From assembly GCF_910594005.1 (NCBI RefSeq), contig NC_057823.1, positions 94,598,015-94,662,014 on the forward strand: DNA of 64,000 bases, in the 5' to 3' direction. The notes beneath the pieces were generated by a model. That model saw only the letters and a list, made by a program, of their open reading frames with translations, made no database searches and had not been told where the DNA came from. Origin of the DNA: Cervus elaphus (Eukaryota; Chordata; Mammalia; Artiodactyla; Cervidae). A program made the position numbers and the translations under genes. How positions within the stretch are numbered: position 1 is the first letter of the stretch; the number at the start of each line of letters is the position of its first letter. This document shows, in pieces, positions 45,607 through 54,937 of the stretch.

Positions 45607-45881
45607 TGCTGCTGCTGCTAAGTTGCTTCAGTCATGTCCGACTCTGTGAGACCCCACAAACAGCAGCCCACCAGGCTCCCCCGTCCCTGGGATTCTCCAG
45701 GCAAGAACACTAGAGTGGGTTGCCATTTCCTTCTCCAATGCATGAAAGTGAAAAGTGAAAGTGAAGTTGCTCAGTCATGTCCGATTCTTAGCGACCCCAT
45801 GGACTGCAGCCTACCAGGCTCCTCCGTCCATGGGATTTTCCAAGCAAGAGTACTGGAGTGGGGGTGCCATTGCCTTCTCCA
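45607..45881 (-). mobile_element. BOV-A2 SINE (dimeric), antisense, with 10-bp target-site duplication
   Basis: The element begins with (TGC)n, contains two related monomers joined by AAAGTGAAAAGTGAAAGTGA, and ends TTGCCTTCTCC. AGTATTAATG flanks it at 45597-45606 and 45882-45891. Confidence 0.93.
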
Positions 45882-45891
45882 AGTATTAATG

Positions 45892-46297
45892 TGAGAGTTG
45901 GACTATAAAGAAAACCGAGCACTGAAGAATTGATGCTTTTGAGCTGTGGTGTTGGAGAAGACTCTTGAGAGTCCCTTGGACTGCAAGGACATCCAACCAG
46001 TCCATCCTAAAGGAAATCAGTCCTGAATGTTCATTGGAAGGACTGATGTTGAAGCTGAAACTCCAATACTTTGGCCACCTGATCTGAAGAGCTGACTCAT
46101 TTGAAAAGACACTGATGCTGGGAAAGACTGAAGGCGGGAGAAGAAGGGGACAACAGAAGATGAGATAGTTGGATGGCATCACTGACTCAGTGGATGTGAG
46201 TTTGAGCAAGCTCCATGAGTTGGTGATGGACAGGGAGGCCAGGCGTGCAGTAGTCCATGGGGTTGCAGAGTCAGACACAACTAAGCGACTGAACTGA
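45892..46297 (+). mobile_element. BovB LINE 3' fragment, sense
   Basis: A 0.4-kb BovB 3' end: 'GAGAGTTGGACTATAAAGAA' through 'GCTGTGGTGTTGGAGAAGAC' to 'GCGACTGAACTGA'. It sits inside the older L1 fragment, next to the SINE. Confidence 0.9.
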
Positions 46298-46951
46298 GGA
46301 CATGGAAGCAACCTAGAAGTCCATCAACAGATGAATGGATAAAGAAGATGTGGAACACATATACAATGGAATATTAGCAATAAAAAAGAACAAATTTGAG
46401 ACAGTTCTAGTAAGGGGGATGAACCTAGAGCCTGTCATACAGAGTGAGGTAATTCAGAAAAACAAATATAGCCTATTAACGCATACATGATACTGATGAA
46501 CCTATTCACAGGGAAGGAATGGAGACACAGGTATACAGAAGGGACTTACGGACACAGTGGAAGGAAAGACTGGGACAAAAGGAGAAAGTTACACTGACAT
46601 ATGCACTACCACATGTAAAAAAGATAACTGGTGAAAAATTGCTATATTACACAGGGAGCCCGGCTTGACGCTCTGTGAAGACCTAGAGGGGTGGGAAGTG
46701 GGGATGGGTGGGATGCTCAAGGTCAGGATATATGTATAATATGGCTGATTTTTATAAAGCAATTTTCCTCCAGTTAAAAAAATAAAAACCTATCAGACTC
46801 AGCTAGCTTCCAACTTGAACACATGTGTGTGTGCCGGGGTTTTGGGGGTTTTTTTTCCTCACAGAAATATAAATAGAAAAAAACAAAGTCACAAAGTTCA
46901 AAACATGAAAGTGAAACCCATCTTCCCCCAAGTTTAAAGACCCAATTTTTT

Positions 46952-48108
46952 TAAATTAATTAATTAATTTATTTTTTCAGTGGGTTTTGTCATACATTGA
47001 CATGAATCAGCAATAGATTTACACGTATTCCCCATCCCGATCCCCCCTCCCACCTCCCTCTCCACCCGATTCCTCTGGGTCTTCCCAGTGCACCAGGCTC
47101 GAGCACTTGTCTCATGCATCCCACCTGGGCTGGTGACCTGTTTCACCATAGATAATATACATGCTGTTCTTTCGCAACATCCCATCCTCACCTTCTCCCA
47201 CAGAGTTCAAAAGTCTGTTCTATACTTCTGTGTCTCTTTTTCTGTTTTGCATATAGGGTTATCGTTACCATCTTTCTAAATTCCATATATATGTGTTAGT
47301 ATGCTGTAATGTTCTTTATCTTTCTGGCTTACTTCACTCTGTATAATGGGCTCCAGTTTCATCCATCTCATTAGAACTGGTTCAAATGAATTCTTTTTAA
47401 CGGCTGAGTAATATTCCATGGTGTATATGTACCACAGCTTCCTTATCCATTCATCTGCTGATGGGCATCTAGGTTGCTTCCATGTCCTGGCTATTATAAA
47501 CAGTGCTGCGATGAACACTGGGGTGCACGTGTCTCTTTCAGATCTGGTTTCCTCAGTGTGTATGCCCAGAAGTGGGATTGCTGGGTCATATGGCAGTCCT
47601 ATTTCCAGTTTTTTAAGAAATCTCCACACTGTTCTCCATAGCGGCTGTACTAGTTTGCATTCCCACCAACAGTGTAAGAGGGTTCCCTTTTCTCCACACC
47701 CTCTCCAGCATTTATTGCTTGTAGACTTTTGGATTGCGGCCATCCTAACTGGTGTGTAATGGTACCTCATTGTGGTTTTGATTTGCATTTCTCTAATAAT
47801 GAATAATGTTGAGCATCTTTTCATGTGTTTGTTAGCCATCTGTATGTCTTCTTTGGAGAAATGTCTGTTTAGTTCTTTGGCCCATTTTTTGATTGGGTCA
47901 TTTATTTTTCTGGAATTGAGCTTCAAGAGTTGCTTGTATATTTTTGAGATTAATCCTTTGTCTGTTTCTTCATTTGCTATTATTTTCTCCCAATCTGAGG
48001 GCTGTCTTTTCACCTTACTTATAGTTTCCTTTGTTGTGCAAAAGCTTTTAAGTTTCATTAGGTCCCATTTGTTTAGTTTTGCTTTTATTTCCAATATTCT
48101 GGGAGGTG
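46952..48108 (-). mobile_element. Young L1-BT, 5'-truncated, antisense, with 15-bp target-site duplication
   Basis: AAGACCCAATTTTTT flanks the element at 46937-46951 and 48109-48123. The minus strand carries the ORF2 C-terminal 272 codons (48094 down to 47276: CWRGCGEKGTLLHCWWEC and ending LTHIYGI), the 3'UTR, and an A/T-rich tail that stops shortly after CCCACTGAAAAAAT, so it ends earlier than the 31.8-kb copy. The protein differs from the other copy at only about seven positions over that shared stretch (for example KINK/KLNK, TTRR/TTMR), so both are young. Confidence 0.94.
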
Positions 48109-48123
48109 AAGACCCAATTTTTT

Positions 48124-48343
48124 AAGCTTATGTGCATATGTCTCCATTATTTGTATCTAGAGAAATAACTTTCATTTACACCAAACAAAGCATACTGCAC
48201 AGTATTCCACACTTTGTAACAAATTCATTCATTACATCATGAATCGTGCTGTTGAGTATGCGGTTAGAAAGTAATTCACATGTCTACACTGTATTTAACC
48301 ACTTCCCAGCTGTTGCTCATTTGAGCTATTGTCACTTGCCTGG
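48124..48343 (-). repeat. Old L1-like remnant
   Basis: 'GTCTCCATTATTTGTATCTA' and 'ACTTCCCAGCTGTTGCTCAT' resemble the antisense L1M style seen elsewhere in the window. It merges into the tandem array that follows. Confidence 0.35.
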
Positions 48344-48630
48344 CAATAAACACCATTATACATTATATGCATCGTGAGGAACTCTAGTAAATATTTTTAT
48401 GAGGTAAATTTCTAGAAGACAGACCCCTGAGTAAGTTCAATAAACACCATTATACACAGATCATACGCATCGTGACGAACTCTAGTAAGCATTTTTATGA
48501 GGTAAATTTCTAGAAGACAGACTCCGGGTGAGTTCAATGAACACCATTATACATAGATTATATGCATCGTGACGAACTCTAAATATTTTTCTGAGGTAAA
48601 TTTCTAGAAGAAAGACCCCTGGGTGAGTTC
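48344..48630 (+). repeat. Three-copy ~95-bp tandem array upstream of RFESD
   Basis: Three imperfect direct copies start at 48344, 48438 and 48535 (unit lengths about 94, 97 and 96). Each begins CAAT(A/G)AACACCATTATACA and contains GAGGTAAATTTCTAGAAGA before ending in (A/G)AGTTC. The copies differ at several bases and a few indels. The array ends about 80 bases before the CpG island. Confidence 0.93.
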
Positions 48631-48709
48631 AAAATCTAGATAAATGTGGTGGGCTCAACAAACGTTTTAAAATGAACTGGGGAAGCCTACGTGTCTGTAA
48701 AACACACGA

Positions 48710-49220
48710 CTGAGATGGTCACTTCAGAGGTCCCGGCGGAGCGCTGCGAGACGGCGGTCGCAGTCACGCGGGGTCGGCAGCCGGCGACGCCTCAGAGGCC
48801 GCCCCGGGGGCGGGCGCGCTGGGTCACGTGGGCGGTGGCGCCCCGCCCCGCCCCGTCACGCGAAGCGCCACGCGGCCACCGGTTTCCCTGGCCGGCTCAG
48901 TATCCTCACGCGGGGGCGCTGCGGCCGGGTCTCGCGGAGGTGGGGCTGGGAGTCGGGGAAGGTAAGTTCTATTCCCGCCGCGGGGTTGGGCGGCCGCGCG
49001 CGGGGCGGGGCTCGCGAGACTCGCCGCTTCCGGCCGGGCGGCGGGCCCGGGGCTCGGGCTTCCGGCGGCGGCGGAGACCGGGAGTGGGTTCGCGGTTGCC
49101 CTGCTGACTCTCCTCCCGGCTCTTGTGAGCGCTGCGGCCCCGCCGCCCTAGACGCTGCTCTCCTTATCCGTGAACCCCCAGCGCAGGCTTCCGCCCGGGC
49201 GCTGTGAGCCCATCGAGCTT
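48710..49220. promoter_or_regulatory. RFESD: CpG island promoter of RFESD
   Basis: A sharp CpG-rich block. It holds an E-box with CLEAR/USF-like context GGTCACGTGGG at 48822-48832, tandem GC boxes CCCCGCCCCGCCCC near 48841-48855, and several GCG-rich blocks. No TATA box is seen, so dispersed initiation around 48860-48910 is likely. Placement as the RFESD promoter rests on the good splice donor at 48961/48962 and the gene order. Confidence 0.75.
48860..48961 (+). other. RFESD: RFESD non-coding first exon (5'UTR), start approximate
   Basis: The only strong donor in the CpG island is GGAAG|GTAAGT at 48961/48962. The 5' end is a guess from GC-box position. Spliced to the exon at 57436, the start codon context becomes AGC-ATG-G, with A at -3 supplied by exon 1. 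No upstream ATG in frame with the RFESD ORF was seen across the join. Confidence 0.55.
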
Positions 49221-49263
49221 GTTCACCGTCAAGGCTGGTCCTCACTCCGGACCTGCAGCTTCC

Positions 49264-49755
49264 GTTCAGTTCAGTTCAGTTGCTCAGTCGTGTCCGACTC
49301 TTTGCGACCCCATGGACTGCAGCATGCCAGGCCTCCCTGTACATCACCAACTCCCAGAGTTTACTCAAACTCATGTCCACTGAGTGGGTGATGCCGTCCA
49401 ACCATCTCATCCTCTGGCATCCGCTTCTCCCGCCTTCAATCTTTCCAGCATCAGGGTCTTTTCAAATGAGTCAGTTCTTTGCATCAGGTGGCCAAAGTAT
49501 TGGAGTTTCAGCTTCAGTATCACTCCTTCCAATGAATATTCAGGACTGATTTCCTTTAGGATGGACTGGTTGGATGTCCTTGCAGTCAAAGGGACTCTCA
49601 AGAGTCTTCTCCAACACCACAGTTCAAAAGCATCAATTCTGTGCTCAGCTTTCTTTATAGTTCAGCTCTGGCATCCATACATGACTACAGGAAAAACCAT
49701 AGCCTTGACTAGACGGATCTTTGTTGGCAAAGTAATGTCTCTGCATTTTAACAGC
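49264..49755 (-). repeat. BovB 3' fragment, antisense
   Basis: Starts with (GTTCA)3 and carries 'GTCGTGTCCGACTCTTTGCG' and 'GTTCAAAAGCATCAATTCTG'. It lies 300 bases inside RFESD intron 1, at the edge of the CpG island. Confidence 0.93.
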
Positions 49756-49795
49756 TGCCTCCCTGGGCCGTTTTTTAACAAGTTTTCCTGGCACT

Positions 49796-50073
49796 GGGCT
49801 TCCCTCATAGCTCAGTTGGTAAAGAATCCGCGTGCAATGCAGGAGACCCTGGTTCCTATTTCTGGGTTGGGAAGATCCCCTGGAGAAGGGATAGGCTACC
49901 CACTCCAGTATTCTTGGGCTTCCCTGGTGGTTCAGTGGGTAAAGAATCCGTCCACAATGCTGGAAACCTGGGTTCGATCCCTGGGTTGGGAAGATCCCCT
50001 GGAGAAGGGAAAGACTATGCACTCTAGTATTCTGGCCTGAAGAATTCCAAAACGTTGGACAGGACTGAGCTAC
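49796..50073 (+). repeat. Bov-tA SINE dimer, sense
   Basis: A ~120-bp partial unit (49796-49915) is followed head to tail by a fuller unit (49916-50073). The junction reads CCAGTATTCTT then GGGCTTCCC. The end (GGACAGGACTGAGCTACTTT) is diverged. Confidence 0.88.
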
Positions 50074-50612
50074 TTTTACTCTTCTTAGCATTATTGCTTT
50101 GAAACGTATAAAACCTGCCCCAGAGTTGCCACAGCCCCAGCTGTGGATAGCCGTCTTGGGTATCCGTCTCCTGAAGTCTGCAGGCAGAATGATCACCCAC
50201 GTCTTGACAGCCATGTTCTGGTTGTCTCTGGTTCTTGAGCTTGGTGTTGACAACTGCAGGTTGTCTTGACTCAAACGTTTAACACAGCTTGAAGTCCTTG
50301 CTCACAAGCTATCAGAGCTGGGGGGGGACCCTTCAGAGAGGACCGCCACAATGATTGCGGAGTTTACCACGCCCAGGACCCACCCTGGACACTTGACTAT
50401 CCTGAGACTTCTGTCCCTCACCACCACCCTCATGCAGGACTTTGTTATAGCCACACACACTGCAGCGCAGTGAAATTAGGTGACTTCTTACAAGTCACAT
50501 AGAGCCGGGGTTCAAACCCAGGTGAGCACACTTGCTACTCTAAGGCCTATAATGTCACAGATGACAGTTGTGGATTCCAGGACTGGCTGCTCAACTTTTA
50601 AATTGTTAGGGA
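50074..50612. other. Intron sequence, no gene seen
   Basis: A weak MIR-like phrase lies near 50475-50520 ('AGTGAAATTAGGTGACTTCT', 'TTCAAACCCAGGTGAGCACA'). Nothing else is recognised. Confidence 0.4.
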
Positions 50613-51178
50613 AGATGGTGACTGCAGCCCTGAAATTAAGACTCTTGCTCCTTGGAAGAAAAGCTATGACCAACCTAGACAGCATATTAAAAAGCAGAGA
50701 TATTACTTTGCCAACAAAGGTCCATCTAGTCAAGGCTATTGGTTTTTTCAGTAGTCATGTATGGATGTGAGAATTGGAATATAAAGAAAGCTGAGCGCCA
50801 AAGAATTGATGATCTTGAACTGTGGTGTTGGAGAAGACTCTTGAGAGTCCCTTGGACTGCAAGGACATCCAACCAGTCCATCCTAAAGGAAATCAGTCCT
50901 GAATATTCATTGGAAGGAGTGATGCTGAAGCTGAAACTCCAATACTCTGGCCATCTGATGCAAAGAACTGACTCATTTGAAAAGACCCTGATGCTGGGAA
51001 AGATTGAAGGCAGGAAGAGAAGGGGAGGACAGAGGATGAGATGGTTGGATGGCATCACCAAAGCGGTGGGCATGAGTTTGAGTCAACTCCAGGAGTTGGT
51101 GATGTACAGGGAGGCCTGGCATGCTGCAGTCCATGGGGTTGCAGAGTCGGACATGACTGAGCGACTGAACTGAACTGA
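50613..51178 (+). repeat. BovB 3' fragment, sense
   Basis: 'GGTGACTGCAGCCCTGAAAT', 'ACTTTGCCAACAAAGGTCCA', 'GGTGTTGGAGAAGACTCTTG', ending GAGCGACTGAACTGAACTGA. It is opposite in orientation to the 49264-49755 fragment and covers the same part of BovB. Confidence 0.93.
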
Positions 51179-51404
51179 TTCTGTTTTAAACATTCGTTGA
51201 CACAAGTCTTGCACATTGGCTTTCCTAAATTTAAAAAAAATCAGGACCATCATCTAAGGATATGTATATGTGGCATATACACACAGACATCTTTGCTAAA
51301 AGGTTTTGTACCTTCAAGATAGTTTATATGCATGCCACCTATTTTGATAAATCCATGGATGCTACTTAGATAAAATGGTAAGATTTATATATCAGTGTTC
51401 ACAA

Positions 51405-51590
51405 AGTTTAGACATAAGATCTCAGTTTGAATCTTCACTGTGATTTGGTGAGTTTGGGCAAGCTTTTGTTAAAGTCTTTTACCCTTAGTTTCCTCATCTG
51501 GAAAAGAGGCATTTTTTCTGAGGATTAATGAATTCATATATACAGATTTCAAGCAGTTGGCACTCACTGAAGGGTAGCTAGTTTTATCTA
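51405..51590 (+). repeat. MIR SINE
   Basis: 'AAGATCTCAGTTTGAATCTT', 'TTTGGTGAGTTTGGGCAAGC' and 'CCTTAGTTTCCTCATCTGGA' follow MIR order, followed by a 'GGCACTCACTGAAGG' 3' part. Confidence 0.7.
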
Positions 51591-52825
51591 TTATTATTCT
51601 GCCAGACAAAGAAATCTAAAGCTATGGCATTTCTCATCTCTGAACCTAAAGCAAAGGTGTCACCTTGGAGCTTTGCATTCTGATAAGCATAGGCCAAGTC
51701 CCCAGACTCAGTAAAAGCAACTTTGTAATTTTGTGCTCAAGAATAAGAAGAAATTCCTTTAATTTCATGTTTCTTTTGTCCCCACCGTCTTATAGAAACT
51801 TAAGTTATGCTGAAAAGATTCCCTATGCTGGAAAGGTATCTAATAGAGACAGAGGATTCATTTAGCTAATTAGTAATTTTATGTGGTGTTAGCACCTTTA
51901 GAAACCTAATTTTAGGTACAGTCCAAAAAATATTTCTTGAAGAGAACTGTGGAACAAAATGGCTCAACATTTCTTTAAGCAGTTTTCTTCTAGCTCCCAT
52001 ACTGAGAAATGCAGTTTAATTTTTCATTTTCTTATTTTAAGAGTCTACTATCTTAAAGTTGACTCAACACAGAGGAAATGTGTAGGAGTATATGAATAGT
52101 GCATCAAAGTAACAGTAATTAAGGTGAACACAGTGACTTGTATTGCTGTCTGAATGGACCGTGATATTCACATTATGTAATTAAGAATAATATGGGTGTT
52201 AATTATAGTCACCAGATATCATAAATAGTACCACCTATGATGCTTAGAGGGAATAATTATTTAAAGTATGAGATAATACTTTTCTAAGCAAAATGCAAAA
52301 CTGATCATATTTCTCTGAAACCTTTATCATTTAGCCCCAGCTTTCTCTGCTCATTTCTTATCAGCCCATGCAAAGTTCCCTACAATTTTCCTTGGTTGAG
52401 GGGGAAACCCTGCAAAGTCTCTAAGAGACTAAAATGAGAAAGGATAGTGTTTGGTTCTCATTTATTTGGAAGTTCAATAGAATTTAATTAACTTCTGATG
52501 CTAATCCATATCTCATGTGTTTTGGTACTTGCTTGAGTTATGTATTTCTTTTCTATTTGTTGCCTGGAAAAAGAAAAGTAAGAGGACTGTAGGTTTATTT
52601 CTTCCTCTATGGCAAGTCTTGAAATAAGCTGTACAAAAATTTCAAATAGTCCATTCATGATCTGTTTACATATACATTCTCTGAGAACAGAAAGTACCAT
52701 TTTATCCCTTTTCTTGGATTTAGGATCATTTGTTACATAAAGTAGGATACCGCTTAAATTTGGGGGAAAAATAATTTTAAATATGAGTAAATGTAATACA
52801 TTGATAAACACTTAAAATTTGTGTT
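51591..52825. other. RFESD intron sequence, no repeat or gene recognised
   Basis: About 1.2 kb of AT-rich sequence without a recognisable repeat or coding frame (the 52488-52811 minus frame has no features). Confidence 0.45.
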
Positions 52826-53590
52826 TATTATCCCCTTGCTTTTCTTTGTAAATTTTCCCTATGTACATTTATCCATGAATAATACATTGTTTTGTTTTGC
52901 CTCTTTTGACACTTTATAAAAATAGAACCATACTCTGAATTCTTAAAACCTTGTTTAAAGTTACATTTTTGAATAATCCAACCTGACATAGCCATGCATT
53001 TTTCACTGCTACACAGCATCATTGAATGAGTATAAAAATCATCTGGTCTACTGTTGATAGATTTGACTTGTTTCCTATCTTTTGCTGTTATAACCATTCT
53101 TGTACATTTTTCCTGGTGTACCTGTGCACACTTCTATGGAATATATCTGAAGTGAGATTATTGGGTCATGAATGTGTTCAGCTTTGCTAGGTAATGCTAG
53201 ATTGTTGTACCTCTAATTAATGTCATCACTAACCGTTGCTCCATATCCTTGCCAATACTTGTTACTTTTTGCCAGTCTGGTGGATGGAAAATAGTATCCT
53301 ATTTTGACTTTGCTTTATATTTCTTTTACATTTTCCTACTAATTAGGTTGAGCATCTTTACATGTGATTTCTGGCTATTCAGACTTCTTCATCTGTGAAA
53401 TGTTGAAATGTTTGTGTCTTTTGCCCATTTTTATAATGGTCATTTGCCTTTTCTTACTTGTTTATAGGAATACTTCATGTTTTAGGAATCAATCCTTTGT
53501 TAGTTATATGTGTTGCATAGTCCATATTTTTCTTTTTCTTCAGCTTATTCCCCCCCCTTCTCTTTTCAATTCATCTGTCTGTCCCCATTT
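52826..53590 (-). repeat. Ancient L1 remnant, antisense
   Basis: 'GCTGTTATAACCATTCTTGT', 'GGAATATATCTGAAGTGAGA', 'TTGCCAATACTTGTTACTTT' and 'GGAATCAATCCTTTGTTAGT' are typical reversed L1M ORF2 3' phrases. Confidence 0.65.
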
Positions 53591-54078
53591 TTCTTATCAT
53601 TATTGCCCTTCTGTTCTGTCACAAAATGTGATAATAACTGCACATGCAGCAGAGGTAAATGTTACCATCTGAGCAGTTTGTATACTTTGGGCACCTGCCA
53701 AAATCAAGTAAAACCAGAGAATTGTTTAGAAATGTTGCAATCCAGCCTCTGGTCAAGCATGGCTAATCCAGAAAGTCTAAATATTGGATGTTCTTCAGAA
53801 ATCGTATTAGACGTCATTCCCTATTGACACTCCCACTCCAAGTGATTCTGTTGAATTCTGTAGTTTGAAACCTTCCAAATTTATCTCTGTAGTGAGTCTC
53901 AACTCATCTCATATATCTGACTTTTGACTTGATATCTCTTGAGTGCCTCAGACTCACTCTGTACAGAATGTAACTAGTTCCTGATTTTTCCTTTCTTTCA
54001 AAATATCATTCCTTTCTCAGTCTGCCCAATCACAATCACAAACCACATAGTTGCACAAACCTAAAACCTGGGAGCTAA
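53591..54078. other. RFESD intron sequence, no gene recognised
   Basis: Part of 53640-53830 may be an old repeat, but no family can be supported. Confidence 0.4.
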
Positions 54079-54190
54079 ATGGCAACCCACTCCAGTATTT
54101 TTGCCCTGAGAATCCCATGGACCGAGGAACCCGGCAGGCTGCGGTCCATGGGGTCACAAAGAGTTGGAAATGACTGAAGCGACTTGGAAC
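54079..54190 (+). repeat. Bov-tA SINE, 5'-truncated
   Basis: Only the 3' half is present: 'GGCAACCCACTCCAGTATTT', 'GAATCCCATGGACCGAGGAA', 'GGGGTCACAAAGAGTTGGAA'. Confidence 0.85.
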
Positions 54191-54935
54191 ATCCTTCTTT
54201 ATTTCTTTTCTGTAGCTCCTTCATTCCAGTTCATCAGCCCAAATTGAGTTTGTGCCTCACTCAATCTTCTTACTGGGGCGAGGCAGGAACTTTGAATTCA
54301 ATGTATAAAGGAAAGCACTACCCTAATCGAGTTTAGGAAATTACAGAGATGTCAGATTTGTACCCTGAAGTTTGCATTGTTAGCCGTTGCTCTTATTATT
54401 AGGAGATAAAGGAAACAAATATAGAAATTCTTGGCAAAGCAGGATATATAGTTTTACTTAGAAACTATCATAGAAAAAATAAAAATACCAACATAAGGGA
54501 GGCCCTCAGGAAAACCCTCTACATGCGGCCTGAACCCCTGACAATGATATATCTTGATGTTTCTTTCTTATATGAAATTAAAAGACCATGGCTATGTTCT
54601 TGAAGTATACAGAGGTCCCTTTGAAAGGGTTGCTTTCAAAGAAATAGGCTGAATATCTGTGCTAAGAAAAAAAATTTAGAATAACTTACAGATTCTCTAA
54701 AATTTATATACTTCTATAAATTGAAGAGAAAATCACTGCTTTGAATGCCCAAGACAGAAGAAAGTAATGACAATATGTGAATTAAGAAAATTAAAGGCAT
54801 CCATTCACACTTCTCCATTCTACTAGAATATGGTTATCTGATTGATCTGTACGAGCTGGCTGTCTACACCAGGCAAAACCAACTTAGCCACCTTTTAACC
54901 AAGAGGTTCAAGACTATTCAGACTGTCAAAGAATC
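54191..54935. other. RFESD intron sequence, no gene seen
   Basis: No repeat or coding signal was recognised. Confidence 0.4.
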
Positions 54936-54937
54936 CT

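Larger units (their letters stand above)
45573..46783 (+). mobile_element. 5'-truncated L1 with 18-bp target-site duplication and nested insertions
   Basis: AAAAACCTATCAGACTCA is repeated exactly at 45555-45572 and 46784-46801. Inside is an L1 3' end in sense orientation: 45573-45606, then 46298-46783 ('GGACATGGAAGCAACCTAGA', 'GATGAATGGATAAAGAAGAT', 'CAGAGTGAGGTAATTCAGAA', ending AAAAAAATAAAAACC). A BOV-A2 SINE and a BovB fragment lie inside it. It is older than the L1-BT copies at 31.8 and 47 kb. Confidence 0.88.

Noticed and set aside
48691..49245. Open frames across the RFESD CpG island (138 and 129 codons)
   Set aside because: They run through a donor site and GC-rich promoter sequence and are out of frame with RFESD after splicing.
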